Positions 1 to 6,280 are shown, numbered from the stretch's first letter. The stretch is 9,911 nucleotides of DNA from Oscillospiraceae bacterium (GCA_904501855.1 CAJGCI010000068.1:1-9911); one strand, 5' to 3'. The notes: generated by a model from the letters alone, not told the origin. Numbers and translations: made by a program.

Positions 1-454
1 CGTCGTGGCCAATAAATGGGATCTGGTGGAGAAGAACACCGGCACCATGGAGAAGGCACGGAAGAGGATCATGGCGGATCTGAGCTTTATGAGCTATGCC
101 CCCGTCCTCTTCATCTCCGCCATGACCGGGCAGCGGGTGGATCGTCTCTTTGAGCTGATCAACTTTGTTTATGACCAGAACTCCATGCGCATCAAGACCG
201 GCATGCTCAACGAGGTGCTGGCGGATGCCACGGCACGTGTACAGCCGCCTTCCGACAAGGGACGGAGACTGAAGATCTATTATATGACGCAAACCGGTAT
301 CCGTCCGCCGAATTTTGTGGTATTCTGCAATCGGAAGGATCTGTTCCATTTTTCCTATCGGCGATACATTGAGAACCAGATCCGTGCCACCTTCGGCCTG
401 GAGGGAACTCCCATCCGGCTGGTCATCCGTCAGAAAGGGGATAAGACACCGTGA
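1..454 (+). CDS. der: Ribosome-assembly GTPase Der (EngA), 3' part
   Basis: This is the C-terminal part of Der, a double-GTPase that acts in maturation of the 50S ribosomal subunit. The 5' end lies outside the window; the reading frame is already open at base 2. The visible part begins in the second GTPase domain with the G4 motif NKWD (bases 11-22), followed by the G5-like segment ISAMTGQRV. The rest is the KH-like domain typical of Der, including KGRRLKIYYMTQTGIRPPNF and a C-terminal arginine/lysine-rich end (IRLVIRQKGDK). The stop codon overlaps the GTG start of the next gene (GTGA, 451-454), so the two are probably translationally coupled. In clostridia der is commonly followed by plsY and gpsA; here a PlsY-like gene follows but gpsA does not. 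The identification is firm from the KH domain and G4/G5 motifs. Confidence 0.95.
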   Translation, partial: VVANKWDLVEKNTGTMEKARKRIMADLSFMSYAPVLFISAMTGQRVDRLFELINFVYDQNSMRIKTGMLNEVLADATARVQPPSDKGRRLKIYYMTQTGIRPPNFVVFCNRKDLFHFSYRRYIENQIRATFGLEGTPIRLVIRQKGDKTP

Positions 455-1092
455 ATGCACTGCTGTTGTCCATTACCGCAATCATCTGCTATGTCAGCGG
501 ATGTGTGGATACTCCGGAACTGTGCTGCCAGTGGTTCCTGCATAAAAACTTAAGATCCTACGGCAAAGGACAGAGCCGGTTTCAGGTCCTGTATCAGGAG
601 GAAGGGATTCCCGGCCTGCTGAAAGTCTATCTGCTGGATGTGATCAAGATCTTTGTTACCGTGCTGATCGGCGGATGGATCCTGGGGATCCATGATCATG
701 CGGTCACCGGCAAGGTGTTCGCCCTGTTCTGTCTGGAAATGGGACGGATGTATCCCGTGACCCGCCGCTGTGTCGGCTCCATGGGGATCAAGGAACTTCT
801 CATCGGCATGGTGGCCGTGGACTCGGTGTCCGGCATCCTGGTCCTGCTGTTCTTCGTGGCTGGCGCGTACTTTACCCGCTACCTGTCTCTGGCAGGGCTG
901 ATCGCCGCACTGGGCGCCATTCTGGGCGCTGTTGTATTCATCCGGGCGCCGATGGCGGTCCCCATGATGATCATCATCTTTGTGCTGATGTGCTTCCGGC
1001 ATCTCAACCATCTTGTGCGCATCCTTCAGCACAAGGAACCGCAGCTGAGCCGGAAGACGGACCTGAGCTACAAATTCGACGAAAATTTCTGA
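451..1092 (+). CDS. Divergent PlsY-like membrane protein lacking canonical acyltransferase motifs
   Basis: A 213-residue protein with several hydrophobic segments (about residues 3-16, 57-80, 115-137, 145-165, 168-183). It sits where plsY (acyl-phosphate:glycerol-3-phosphate acyltransferase) normally follows der. PlsY landmarks remain: LDVIK (62-66), a GxxYP core (98-102), TRYLSL (142-147) and a C-terminal RH...R..xEP (183-197). The family motifs are badly altered. GSGNxGATN corresponds to GKGQ-SRFQ (38-45). GHxFPxxxxFKGGKG corresponds to G98-R-M-Y-P...C-V-G-S-M-G112, losing the histidine and both lysines. The asparagine of motif 3 corresponds to H187. The frame is intact, so it is not an obvious pseudogene. 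The GTG start is supported by GAAAGGGG (433-440) ten bases upstream. It may be a PlsY paralogue with a changed or regulatory role; catalytic activity is doubtful. Homology rests on motif alignment by eye. Confidence 0.65.
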   Translation: MNALLLSITAIICYVSGCVDTPELCCQWFLHKNLRSYGKGQSRFQVLYQEEGIPGLLKVYLLDVIKIFVTVLIGGWILGIHDHAVTGKVFALFCLEMGRMYPVTRRCVGSMGIKELLIGMVAVDSVSGILVLLFFVAGAYFTRYLSLAGLIAALGAILGAVVFIRAPMAVPMMIIIFVLMCFRHLNHLVRILQHKEPQLSRKTDLSYKFDENF

Positions 1093-1108
1093 ACCTAACT
1101 CAATAATC

Positions 1109-1144
1109 CACCCCTTTTTCGATAGAAAAAAGGGGTGTTTTTTT
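1109..1144 (+). terminator. Rho-independent terminator after the der operon
   Basis: An 11-bp stem (CACCCCTTTTT, 1109-1119, with its complement ending GGGGTG, 1127-1137) encloses a short loop and is followed directly by seven T residues (1138-1144). It separates the der/PlsY-like unit from the Fe-S assembly operon. The reverse strand would also present a run of T after part of the stem, but no minus-strand gene ends here. Confidence 0.9.
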
Positions 1145-1186
1145 GCGTCTGTATCAAATTCTACAGTTTTCAAAGATGAGGCAGTG

Positions 1187-1201
1187 TATAAATGGTATAG
1201 G
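1187..1201 (+). promoter_or_regulatory. Possible promoter -10 region of the sufC operon
   Basis: Two overlapping -10-like hexamers are present, TATAAA (1187-1192) and TGG-TATAGG (1193-1201, with an extended -10 TG). No convincing -35 hexamer lies 16-18 bases upstream of either. The terminator just upstream (ending 1144) means that the operon needs its own promoter in this short gap, which is the main support. Confidence 0.35.
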
Positions 1202-1217
1202 GAAAAAGTACAACACA

Positions 1218-1223
1218 GGGAGG
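1218..1223 (+). promoter_or_regulatory. Ribosome binding site fixing the sufC start
   Basis: GGGAGG lies 8 bases before the ATG at 1232. An in-frame ATG exists upstream at 1184, but it overlaps the promoter-like sequence, has no Shine-Dalgarno sequence, and would add 16 residues not expected before the conserved ABC N-terminus (IELRDVCF). Confidence 0.8.
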
Positions 1224-1231
1224 AATATCTC

Positions 1232-1969
1232 ATGATCGAGTTACGAGATGTATGCTTCTCCGCCGAATCCGCAGGCGTGAAGAAGGACATCCTTCAGAAC
1301 ATTAACTTAAAGATCGACGAGCGGTTCGTGTGCCTGACAGGCCCCAACGGCAGCGGCAAATCCACGCTGGCACGGATCATCGCCGGTATTGTAAAACCTA
1401 CGTCCGGTCAGATCTTCTTTGACGGCGAGGATATTACGGATCTTACCATTACCGAGCGGGCAAAACGGGGCATCAGCTTTGCGTTTCAGCAGCCGGTGCG
1501 TTTTAAGGGAATCACGGTGAAAGATCTGGTCACTCTGGCGGCAGGAAAGAAGCTTACCACCGCAGAGTGCTGCCAGTATCTGTCCGAAGTGGGCCTGTGC
1601 GCACAGGACTACATCAGCCGTGAAGTGGATGACAGCCTTTCCGGCGGTGAGATCAAACGTATTGAGATCGCCACCATGCTGGCCCGTTCCACCTCGCTGA
1701 CTCTCTTTGATGAGCCGGAAGCCGGAATCGATATCTGGAGCTTCGGCAACCTCATCGAGGTATTTCAGAAGATGTATGACAAGATCCAGGGAAATATCCT
1801 TATCATCTCCCATCAGGAGAGGATCTTTGATATTGCCGACCGTATCATCGTCGTTGCTGACGGACAGGTCGTGGCCGACGGGGAGAAGGAAGAAGTCCTT
1901 CCGGTGCTGGCCAATCAGCGCCCCACCGTCTGCAGTGTCCTGACGGAAAAAGTGAAGAAGGAGGGCTAA
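1232..1969 (+). CDS. sufC: SufC-type ABC ATPase, Fe-S cluster assembly
   Basis: A 245-residue soluble ABC ATPase of the SufC type, which drives Fe-S cluster assembly on a SufB/SufD scaffold in the cytoplasm rather than transport. All ATPase motifs are visible: Walker A GPNGSGKST (37-45), Q-loop FQQP (85-88), signature SLSGGEIKR (135-143), Walker B LTLFDEP (156-162), D-loop AGID (164-167) and H-loop SHQER with H194. The SufC-type signature with E-I-K-R and an FDEPEAGID segment resembles LDEPDSGLD of classical SufC. There is no transmembrane partner; the gene directly downstream encodes a SufB/SufD-like protein, starting 3 bases after the stop. That pairing decides the assignment over a generic transporter ATPase. 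It may belong to the two-component SUF-like minimal system known in archaea and anaerobic bacteria (SmsC/SmsB) rather than to full SUF. Confidence 0.88.
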   Translation: MIELRDVCFSAESAGVKKDILQNINLKIDERFVCLTGPNGSGKSTLARIIAGIVKPTSGQIFFDGEDITDLTITERAKRGISFAFQQPVRFKGITVKDLVTLAAGKKLTTAECCQYLSEVGLCAQDYISREVDDSLSGGEIKRIEIATMLARSTSLTLFDEPEAGIDIWSFGNLIEVFQKMYDKIQGNILIISHQERIFDIADRIIVVADGQVVADGEKEEVLPVLANQRPTVCSVLTEKVKKEG

Positions 1970-1972
1970 ATC

Positions 1973-2896
1973 ATGGCAATGGATACCATTCAGAAACGTT
2001 TGCTGCGGGAAGTCGCTGATCTTCACGGAATCCCCGAGGGAGCATACAACATCCGTTCCGACGGAAAACTTGCAGGCAGAAACACGACTGCCAACATCGA
2101 TATCGTGACGAAGGAAGATAAGCCCGGCATCGATATCATCATCAAGGACAACACGGTCAACCAGTCCGTCCATATCCCGGTGATCATCGCCGAGACCGGC
2201 ATCAAGGATCTGGTATACAATGACTTTTATGTGGGAGAAAACTGCGACGTCACCATCGTCGCCGGCTGCGGCATCTCCAACTGCGGCGGCCAGGAATCCC
2301 GTCATGACGGCATTCACTGCTTTCATATCGGCAAGAACTCCAAAGTCAAATACATTGAGAAACACTATGGAGAAGGCACCGGTACCGGCGGACGCGTCAT
2401 GAACCCCACCACGGAGATCGAGATGGCGGAAAACTCCTACATGGAGATGGAGACCACGCAGATCAAGGGTATCGATGATACCATCCGCAACACCACCGGA
2501 AAACTGGCCGACGGCGCAAAGCTGGAGATCCATGAGAAGATCATGACCCATGAGAAACAGCGTGCCGAGACCTATTTCAGCGTGGATCTGGACGGTGTGG
2601 ACTGCAGTGCCAACGTCATTTCCCGTTCCGTGGCCAAAGGCGATTCCGTCCAGGTGTTCTCCTCCATGATTAACGGCAACAACCAGTGTGCCGGACATAC
2701 CGCCTGTGATGCCATCATCATGGATAACGCCAGCGTCGTGGCAAAACCGGAACTGACGGCAAACTCCGTGGAAGCAAGTCTGATCCACGAGGCAGCCATC
2801 GGCAAGATCGCCGGCGATCAGCTCATCAAACTCATGACTCTCGGTCTCACCGAGGAAGAGGCAGAGGAGCAGATCGTTGCTGGATTCCTGAAATAA
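1973..2896 (+). CDS. SufB/SufD-family Fe-S scaffold protein, short form
   Basis: A 307-residue protein of the SufB/SufD beta-helix family, predicted to form the scaffold on which the upstream ATPase promotes Fe-S cluster assembly. It is much shorter than E. coli SufB (about 495 residues) and essentially consists of the core beta-helix and C-terminal region. The C-terminal signature is present: TACDAIIM (C245), KPEL (258-261) and IHEAAIGKI (271-279). C245 and the H272-E273 pair probably correspond to the functional SufB cysteine (Cys405 in E. coli) and the Glu434/SufD histidine region. Further cysteines lie at 91, 99, 104, 116, 211 and 239; the cluster CGISNCGG...GIHCFHIG is notable. The ATG start at 1973 follows AAGGAGGG (1958-1965), a strong site inside the end of sufC. 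A second ATG at 1979 is too far from it. No desulfurase or second SufB/D gene is adjacent, consistent with a minimal SmsCB-like pair. Confidence 0.87.
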   Translation: MAMDTIQKRLLREVADLHGIPEGAYNIRSDGKLAGRNTTANIDIVTKEDKPGIDIIIKDNTVNQSVHIPVIIAETGIKDLVYNDFYVGENCDVTIVAGCGISNCGGQESRHDGIHCFHIGKNSKVKYIEKHYGEGTGTGGRVMNPTTEIEMAENSYMEMETTQIKGIDDTIRNTTGKLADGAKLEIHEKIMTHEKQRAETYFSVDLDGVDCSANVISRSVAKGDSVQVFSSMINGNNQCAGHTACDAIIMDNASVVAKPELTANSVEASLIHEAAIGKIAGDQLIKLMTLGLTEEEAEEQIVAGFLK

Positions 2897-2916
2897 GAAT
2901 ATTTACTTCCTTTTTG

Positions 2917-2947
2917 AAAGACGAAGCCCTGTGCTTCGTCTTTTTTT
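2917..2947 (+). terminator. Rho-independent terminator after the sufC operon
   Basis: The stem GACGAAGC (2920-2927)/GCTTCGTC (2933-2940), extended by AAA/TTT pairing, has a 5-base loop and is followed by seven T (2941-2947). The sequence C-TTTTT-GAAAGACG (2910-2923) recurs exactly at the second terminator near 6066-6079. Confidence 0.92.
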
Positions 2948-3120
2948 CGTATAAAGCGCGTGCTGTCAATCTGCAGTGAAGGCACCGGCAGAATCCTGGA
3001 ATGGATCGATCCTCCATAGGAGGAGTATCCGGTTTTTCCATGGAGAGGGGACAAAATGTCACACATGTCTTGTTGTGTGAAATAATAGGGCCGATAACGG
3101 TTTCAGCTGACCGGGGGGAG

Positions 3121-3149
3121 TTGACAGAGAACGGCCGCCTTGTTATCAT
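3121..3149 (+). promoter_or_regulatory. Strong sigma-A type promoter of the oxidoreductase gene
   Basis: TTGACA (3121-3126), a 17-base spacer and TATCAT (3144-3149), with an extended -10 TG at 3141-3142. The -35 is a perfect match to consensus and the spacing is optimal. Transcription would begin near 3156, leaving a leader of about 80 bases before the ATG at 3236. Confidence 0.85.
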
Positions 3150-3157
3150 TTTAACAA
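3140..3157 (+). promoter_or_regulatory. Predicted Rex operator overlapping the -10 and start site
   Basis: TTGTTATCATTTTAACAA contains the perfect inverted repeat TTGTTA-N6-TAACAA. It matches the clostridial Rex consensus as I recall it (TTGTTAANNNNTTAACAA) at 13 of 14 fixed positions; only base 3146 (T for A) differs. Rex is a repressor that binds DNA when NADH/NAD+ is low and releases when NADH rises. The site covers the -10 hexamer and likely start point, an ideal position for repression. The controlled gene encodes a pyridine-nucleotide oxidoreductase, which fits the Rex regulon. No rex gene lies in the window. Confidence 0.75.
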
Positions 3158-3235
3158 CTAGATTTGCGCCCAAAAAGGGTAATAGAAAGATAAAAAGAAA
3201 AGTAAAATAAAAAGAAAAAAAGGAAGGGAAGAATA

Positions 3236-6004
3236 ATGTCAGGAAGAAATATCACAGATACCGCTGAGATCTTCAACATGCCGGTAGAGGGACCTGTACG
3301 GGAGAAGATTCTTAAGCTGGCAAGAAAGATCACCGACCGCAAAGGGAAGATCAATCCCGGAGATCCGGAGTATTACGGCGTCAATGCTCTCGTCCCCACG
3401 GACGAGATGGCAGAGATCGCCCTGCGCATGAAACTGCGTACACCGTACAACTTTGAACAGATGAAGGCCATGAATCCGGAGCTTTCGTCAGAGCAGCTGG
3501 AAGCGGACCTGAAGATCATGCTGGATAACGGCATCATCGAATTTACGCTTATCAACCCGCAGAATGAGAAGCAGTATATTCTGCCGGTCTTTGTTATGGG
3601 TTCCGCGGAGTATTCCAATATGAACGTGGAACTGATGGAGGAACATCCGGAAGTGGCACGCTTCTTTGAACGCATGACCTTCCTGCCGCTGACCATCGTC
3701 TCCGCCATGGTGCCTCCCGGCGGTGCCGGTATCGGTATGCATGTCATCCCCGTGGAAAAAGCCATTCCCAACAAACAGGAAGCACTTCCTATTGAAAAGA
3801 TCAGCCACTGGCTGGATAAGTGGGACCGTATCGCGGCGTCACCCTGTTCCTGCCGTCTGGGACGTACACTCCTGGGCGAAGGCAACAGTGATGACCCCTA
3901 CGGATGGTGCTTGGCGATGGGACCGGTTGCGGACTACATCGTGGAATGCAAAAAAGGTGGTCGTTTCATCGACAAGGAAGAGGCGCTGGACATCCTCCAG
4001 AAGGCGGAGGATAACGGCTATGTCCATCAGATCACCAATATGGACGGACCGGAAAAGATCATCGCCATCTGCAACTGCAACCCGGAGATCTGCAACGCAC
4101 TGCGTACCAGTCAGCTGTTCAACACTCCAAACCTGTCCCGCTCGGCTTATGTTGCCCGCGTGGATAAAGAAGATTGTGTGGCATGCGGCAGATGTGTGGA
4201 ATACTGCCCTGCCGGCGCAGTAAAGCTGGGTCAGAAACTCTGCACCAAGCAGGGTGAAGTGGAATATCCCAAGCATGAGCTCCCCGACGATTTCTTCTGG
4301 TGGGGACAGGATCACTGGGATATGGATTACCGTGACAACAACCGGATCAACTGCTACGATACCGGTACCGCGCCCTGCAAGACGGCCTGCCCGGCACACA
4401 TTGCTGTTCAGGGTTACCTGAAGATGGCAGCTCAGGGACGTTACAGTGAAGCACTGGCACTCATCAAGAAAAACAACCCGTTCCCGGCGGTTTGCGGCGC
4501 GATCTGCAACAAACGCTGTGAGGACGAATGCACCCGCGGAAACGTGGACCGGGCCGTTGCCATCGATGAAGTCAAGAAATTTGTGGCAAAACTGGATCTG
4601 GAGAGCGAGACCCGTTATGTACCGCCCGTTGTCAAGGCAAAGATCCAGGGCGACTTTGAACAGAAGATCGCCATCATTGGAGCCGGCCCTGCCGGTATGT
4701 CCTGCGCGTACTACCTTGCATTAGCAGGCTTCGTCAACGTTACCGTGTTCGACAAGAATCCGGTCCCCGGCGGCATGCTGGTAACCGGCGTTCCCAACTT
4801 CCGACTGGAGAAAGATGTTCTCAACGCGGAGATCGAAGTGCTCAAGGACTTGGGAGTAGAGTTCAAGATGGGTGTGGAGATCGGCAAGGACATCACCATC
4901 CAGCAGCTGCGAGATGAAGGATATCTGGGATTCTGTGTCGCCATCGGCGCACAGGACTCGGCAAAAATGAATATCCCCGGTGAAGACCTCAAGAATGTCT
5001 TCGGCGGAGTGGATTTCCTGCGTGAAGTCAACCTCGGCAAAAAACCGAAGCTGGGAAAGAAAGCGGTTGTCATCGGCGGCGGCAACGTGGCCATCGACGT
5101 GGCGCGTACAGCAGCCCGACTGGGCGCAGAGACGACGGTGCTCTACCGCCGCAGCCGGGAAGAGATGCCGGCAGCTGCGGACGAAGTCGGTGAGGCGGAG
5201 GCAGAGGGAATCAAGTTCTGCTTCCTGAATGCACCGGTGGAGATCCTCGGTGATAAAGGCAAGGTCAAGGCAGTCAAAGCGGAGATCATGGAACTGGGAG
5301 CCCCCGATGAAAAGGGACGCCGGAAACCTGTGGGAACCGGTAAATATGAGACCATCGAGACCGACGCCGTCATCGCCAGTATCGGCCAGAGTATTGACTG
5401 GGGCGGACTGGATGTCGGCAACATGGTACGTGATGACAAGGGCCGTGCCGGGGCTGACAGTCTGACTCTGCAGACGGCGCAGGAAGATATCTTCGTGTGC
5501 GGCGATGTGTACACCGGACCGAAGTTCGCGATCGATGCGATCGCGCAGGGCCGTGAAGCAGCCATCTCGCTGCAGAAATATGTGACCGGCGGACATATGA
5601 CCATCGCCAGAAATCGCCGTGACTTCATCGAGCTGGATAAGGACAACCTTGCTTTGGATCCGGACAGCTATGACCGTCCGGCACGTCAGGTTCCGGGTGT
5701 GGATAAGTCAAAAGTCATGAGCTTCTCCGACGAGCGACTGCCATTCACCGAGGAACAGGTCAAAGCGGAAACTTCCCGCTGCCTGGGCTGCGGAGCCTCC
5801 ATCGTGGATGAGAACAAGTGCATCGGATGTGGTATCTGCACCACCAAGTGTGAGTTTGACGCGATCCACCTGTTCCGCGAGCATCCCGAGTGCAGTGAGA
5901 TGATCGTCTCCGAGAAGAAGATCCCACCCATCCTCGGAAACTACGCCAAACGCGTCGCGAAGCTTACCATCAAGAAGGCAAAGGACGCCGTGACGGGCAA
6001 ATAA
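3236..6004 (+). CDS. Multi-domain Fe-S/FAD NAD(P)H oxidoreductase (ferredoxin-GltD/NfnB-type fusion)
   Basis: A 922-residue cytoplasmic protein combining modules usually encoded separately. Residues about 1-335 resemble the widespread 4Fe-4S protein with a winged-helix-like start (about 55-120), then C204-x-C206, C225, C279-x-C281 and C286, and a ferredoxin motif C314-x2-C317-x2-C320-x3-C324. Residues about 370-440 form the Fe-S domain of glutamate-synthase small subunit/NfnB proteins (C373, C381, C385, C420, C424, C428, C432). Residues about 475-785 are the FAD/NAD(P)H module: GAGPAG (482-487), GGGNVA (614-619), YRRSREEMPA (637-646, often NADPH-binding) and the FAD-closing CGDVYTGP (755-762). 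A final ferredoxin follows (C849, C852, C862, C865, C868, C872). It probably moves electrons between NAD(P)H and ferredoxin or another low-potential partner; the true acceptor is unknown. No glutamate synthase large subunit is adjacent. The ATG has AGGAAGGGA (3221-3229) upstream. Fold assignment is secure, physiological reaction is not. Confidence 0.85.
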   Translation: MSGRNITDTAEIFNMPVEGPVREKILKLARKITDRKGKINPGDPEYYGVNALVPTDEMAEIALRMKLRTPYNFEQMKAMNPELSSEQLEADLKIMLDNGIIEFTLINPQNEKQYILPVFVMGSAEYSNMNVELMEEHPEVARFFERMTFLPLTIVSAMVPPGGAGIGMHVIPVEKAIPNKQEALPIEKISHWLDKWDRIAASPCSCRLGRTLLGEGNSDDPYGWCLAMGPVADYIVECKKGGRFIDKEEALDILQKAEDNGYVHQITNMDGPEKIIAICNCNPEICNALRTSQLFNTPNLSRSAYVARVDKEDCVACGRCVEYCPAGAVKLGQKLCTKQGEVEYPKHELPDDFFWWGQDHWDMDYRDNNRINCYDTGTAPCKTACPAHIAVQGYLKMAAQGRYSEALALIKKNNPFPAVCGAICNKRCEDECTRGNVDRAVAIDEVKKFVAKLDLESETRYVPPVVKAKIQGDFEQKIAIIGAGPAGMSCAYYLALAGFVNVTVFDKNPVPGGMLVTGVPNFRLEKDVLNAEIEVLKDLGVEFKMGVEIGKDITIQQLRDEGYLGFCVAIGAQDSAKMNIPGEDLKNVFGGVDFLREVNLGKKPKLGKKAVVIGGGNVAIDVARTAARLGAETTVLYRRSREEMPAAADEVGEAEAEGIKFCFLNAPVEILGDKGKVKAVKAEIMELGAPDEKGRRKPVGTGKYETIETDAVIASIGQSIDWGGLDVGNMVRDDKGRAGADSLTLQTAQEDIFVCGDVYTGPKFAIDAIAQGREAAISLQKYVTGGHMTIARNRRDFIELDKDNLALDPDSYDRPARQVPGVDKSKVMSFSDERLPFTEEQVKAETSRCLGCGASIVDENKCIGCGICTTKCEFDAIHLFREHPECSEMIVSEKKIPPILGNYAKRVAKLTIKKAKDAVTGK

Positions 6005-6038
6005 AGCCTGTACGGCAAAACACCACAGCAGAATAAGG

Positions 6039-6071
6039 AGCCGTCCCGCTGAAACAGTGGGACGGCTTTTT
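6039..6071 (+). terminator. First of two tandem terminators after the oxidoreductase gene
   Basis: AGCCGTCCC (6039-6047) pairs with GGGACGGCT (6059-6067), continued inward by three more pairs (one G-U) around a GAAAC loop. The U-tract is TTTTT (6067-6071). Confidence 0.93.
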
Positions 6072-6102
6072 GAAAGACGGAGCGTTTTGCTCCGTCTTTT
6101 CT
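6072..6102 (+). terminator. Second tandem terminator
   Basis: GACGGAGC (6076-6083)/GCTCCGTC (6089-6096), extended by AAA/TTT, with a 5-base loop and a TTTTCTT tail. It starts immediately after the U-tract of the first hairpin and is nearly the same hairpin as the one ending the sufC operon, with a compensating A-to-G/T-to-C pair change in the stem. Confidence 0.9.
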
Positions 6103-6160
6103 TATAGGAGCATATTTTCGTGTTAATCAGAGATGAAAAAAACAGGGAAAAAATACGGTA

Positions 6161-6166
6161 TATAAT
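6161..6166 (+). promoter_or_regulatory. Candidate -10 element for the penicillin-binding protein gene
   Basis: TATAAT is a perfect -10 hexamer in AT-rich DNA just after the tandem terminators, but the -35 region 17 bases upstream is only A-rich. An alternative is TTGCTA (6221-6226)-N18-GATAAT (6245-6250), closer to the gene. The sequence does not decide between them. Confidence 0.4.
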
Positions 6167-6280
6167 TCATGAAACCGACATGCATTGTTCACAAAAACGA
6201 AATATCCTGAGAATTGGATTTTGCTATAAATAAATTGTATCAAAGATAATCGAAAAGGGTCGCTTTGACCCTCAGGAGGC

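Larger units (their letters stand above)
2897..3235 (+). other. 339-base intergenic regulatory region
   Basis: The gap between the SufB-like gene and the large oxidoreductase gene holds the operon terminator (to 2947), then about 170 bases with several small inverted repeats. These include TCCTCC-ATA-GGAGGA at 3010-3024, TCACACA-N8-TGTGTGA at 3059-3080 and CGGT-N8-ACCG at 3098-3113. They are followed by the promoter/Rex operator (3121-3157) and a C-free purine-rich leader (3172-3235). I do not recognise a known riboswitch in 2948-3120. Small open frames here lack a well-placed ribosome binding site and cross the promoter, so I do not call a gene. Confidence 0.7.

Noticed and set aside
675..693. 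ATGGATCC-TGG-GGATCCAT inverted repeat in the PlsY-like gene
   Set aside because: It encodes ordinary residues in a transmembrane segment region, has no T run or regulatory context, and is likely incidental.
1184..1231. Upstream ATG giving SufC a 16-residue extension
   Set aside because: It overlaps the putative -10 region and has no ribosome binding site; ATG 1232 has GGGAGG at 8 bases.
1307..2788. Long minus-strand open frame (493 codons) opposite sufC and the SufB-like gene
   Set aside because: It lies wholly antisense to two well-identified genes, has low-complexity His/Asp/Gly-rich composition typical of a shadow frame, and lacks a recognisable domain.
3056..3085. Nine-codon frame with adjacent cysteine codons (MSHMSCCVK) after GAGAGGGG, as a possible leader peptide
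   Set aside because: It lies upstream of the strong promoter, so it would not be on the main transcript, and no attenuator hairpin with a T run follows.
3001..3210. Small plus-strand open frame (69 codons) in the regulatory gap
   Set aside because: It runs across the promoter and Rex operator into the purine-rich leader, its ATG choices lack a properly spaced ribosome binding site, and its lysine-rich end simply reflects the A/G-rich leader.
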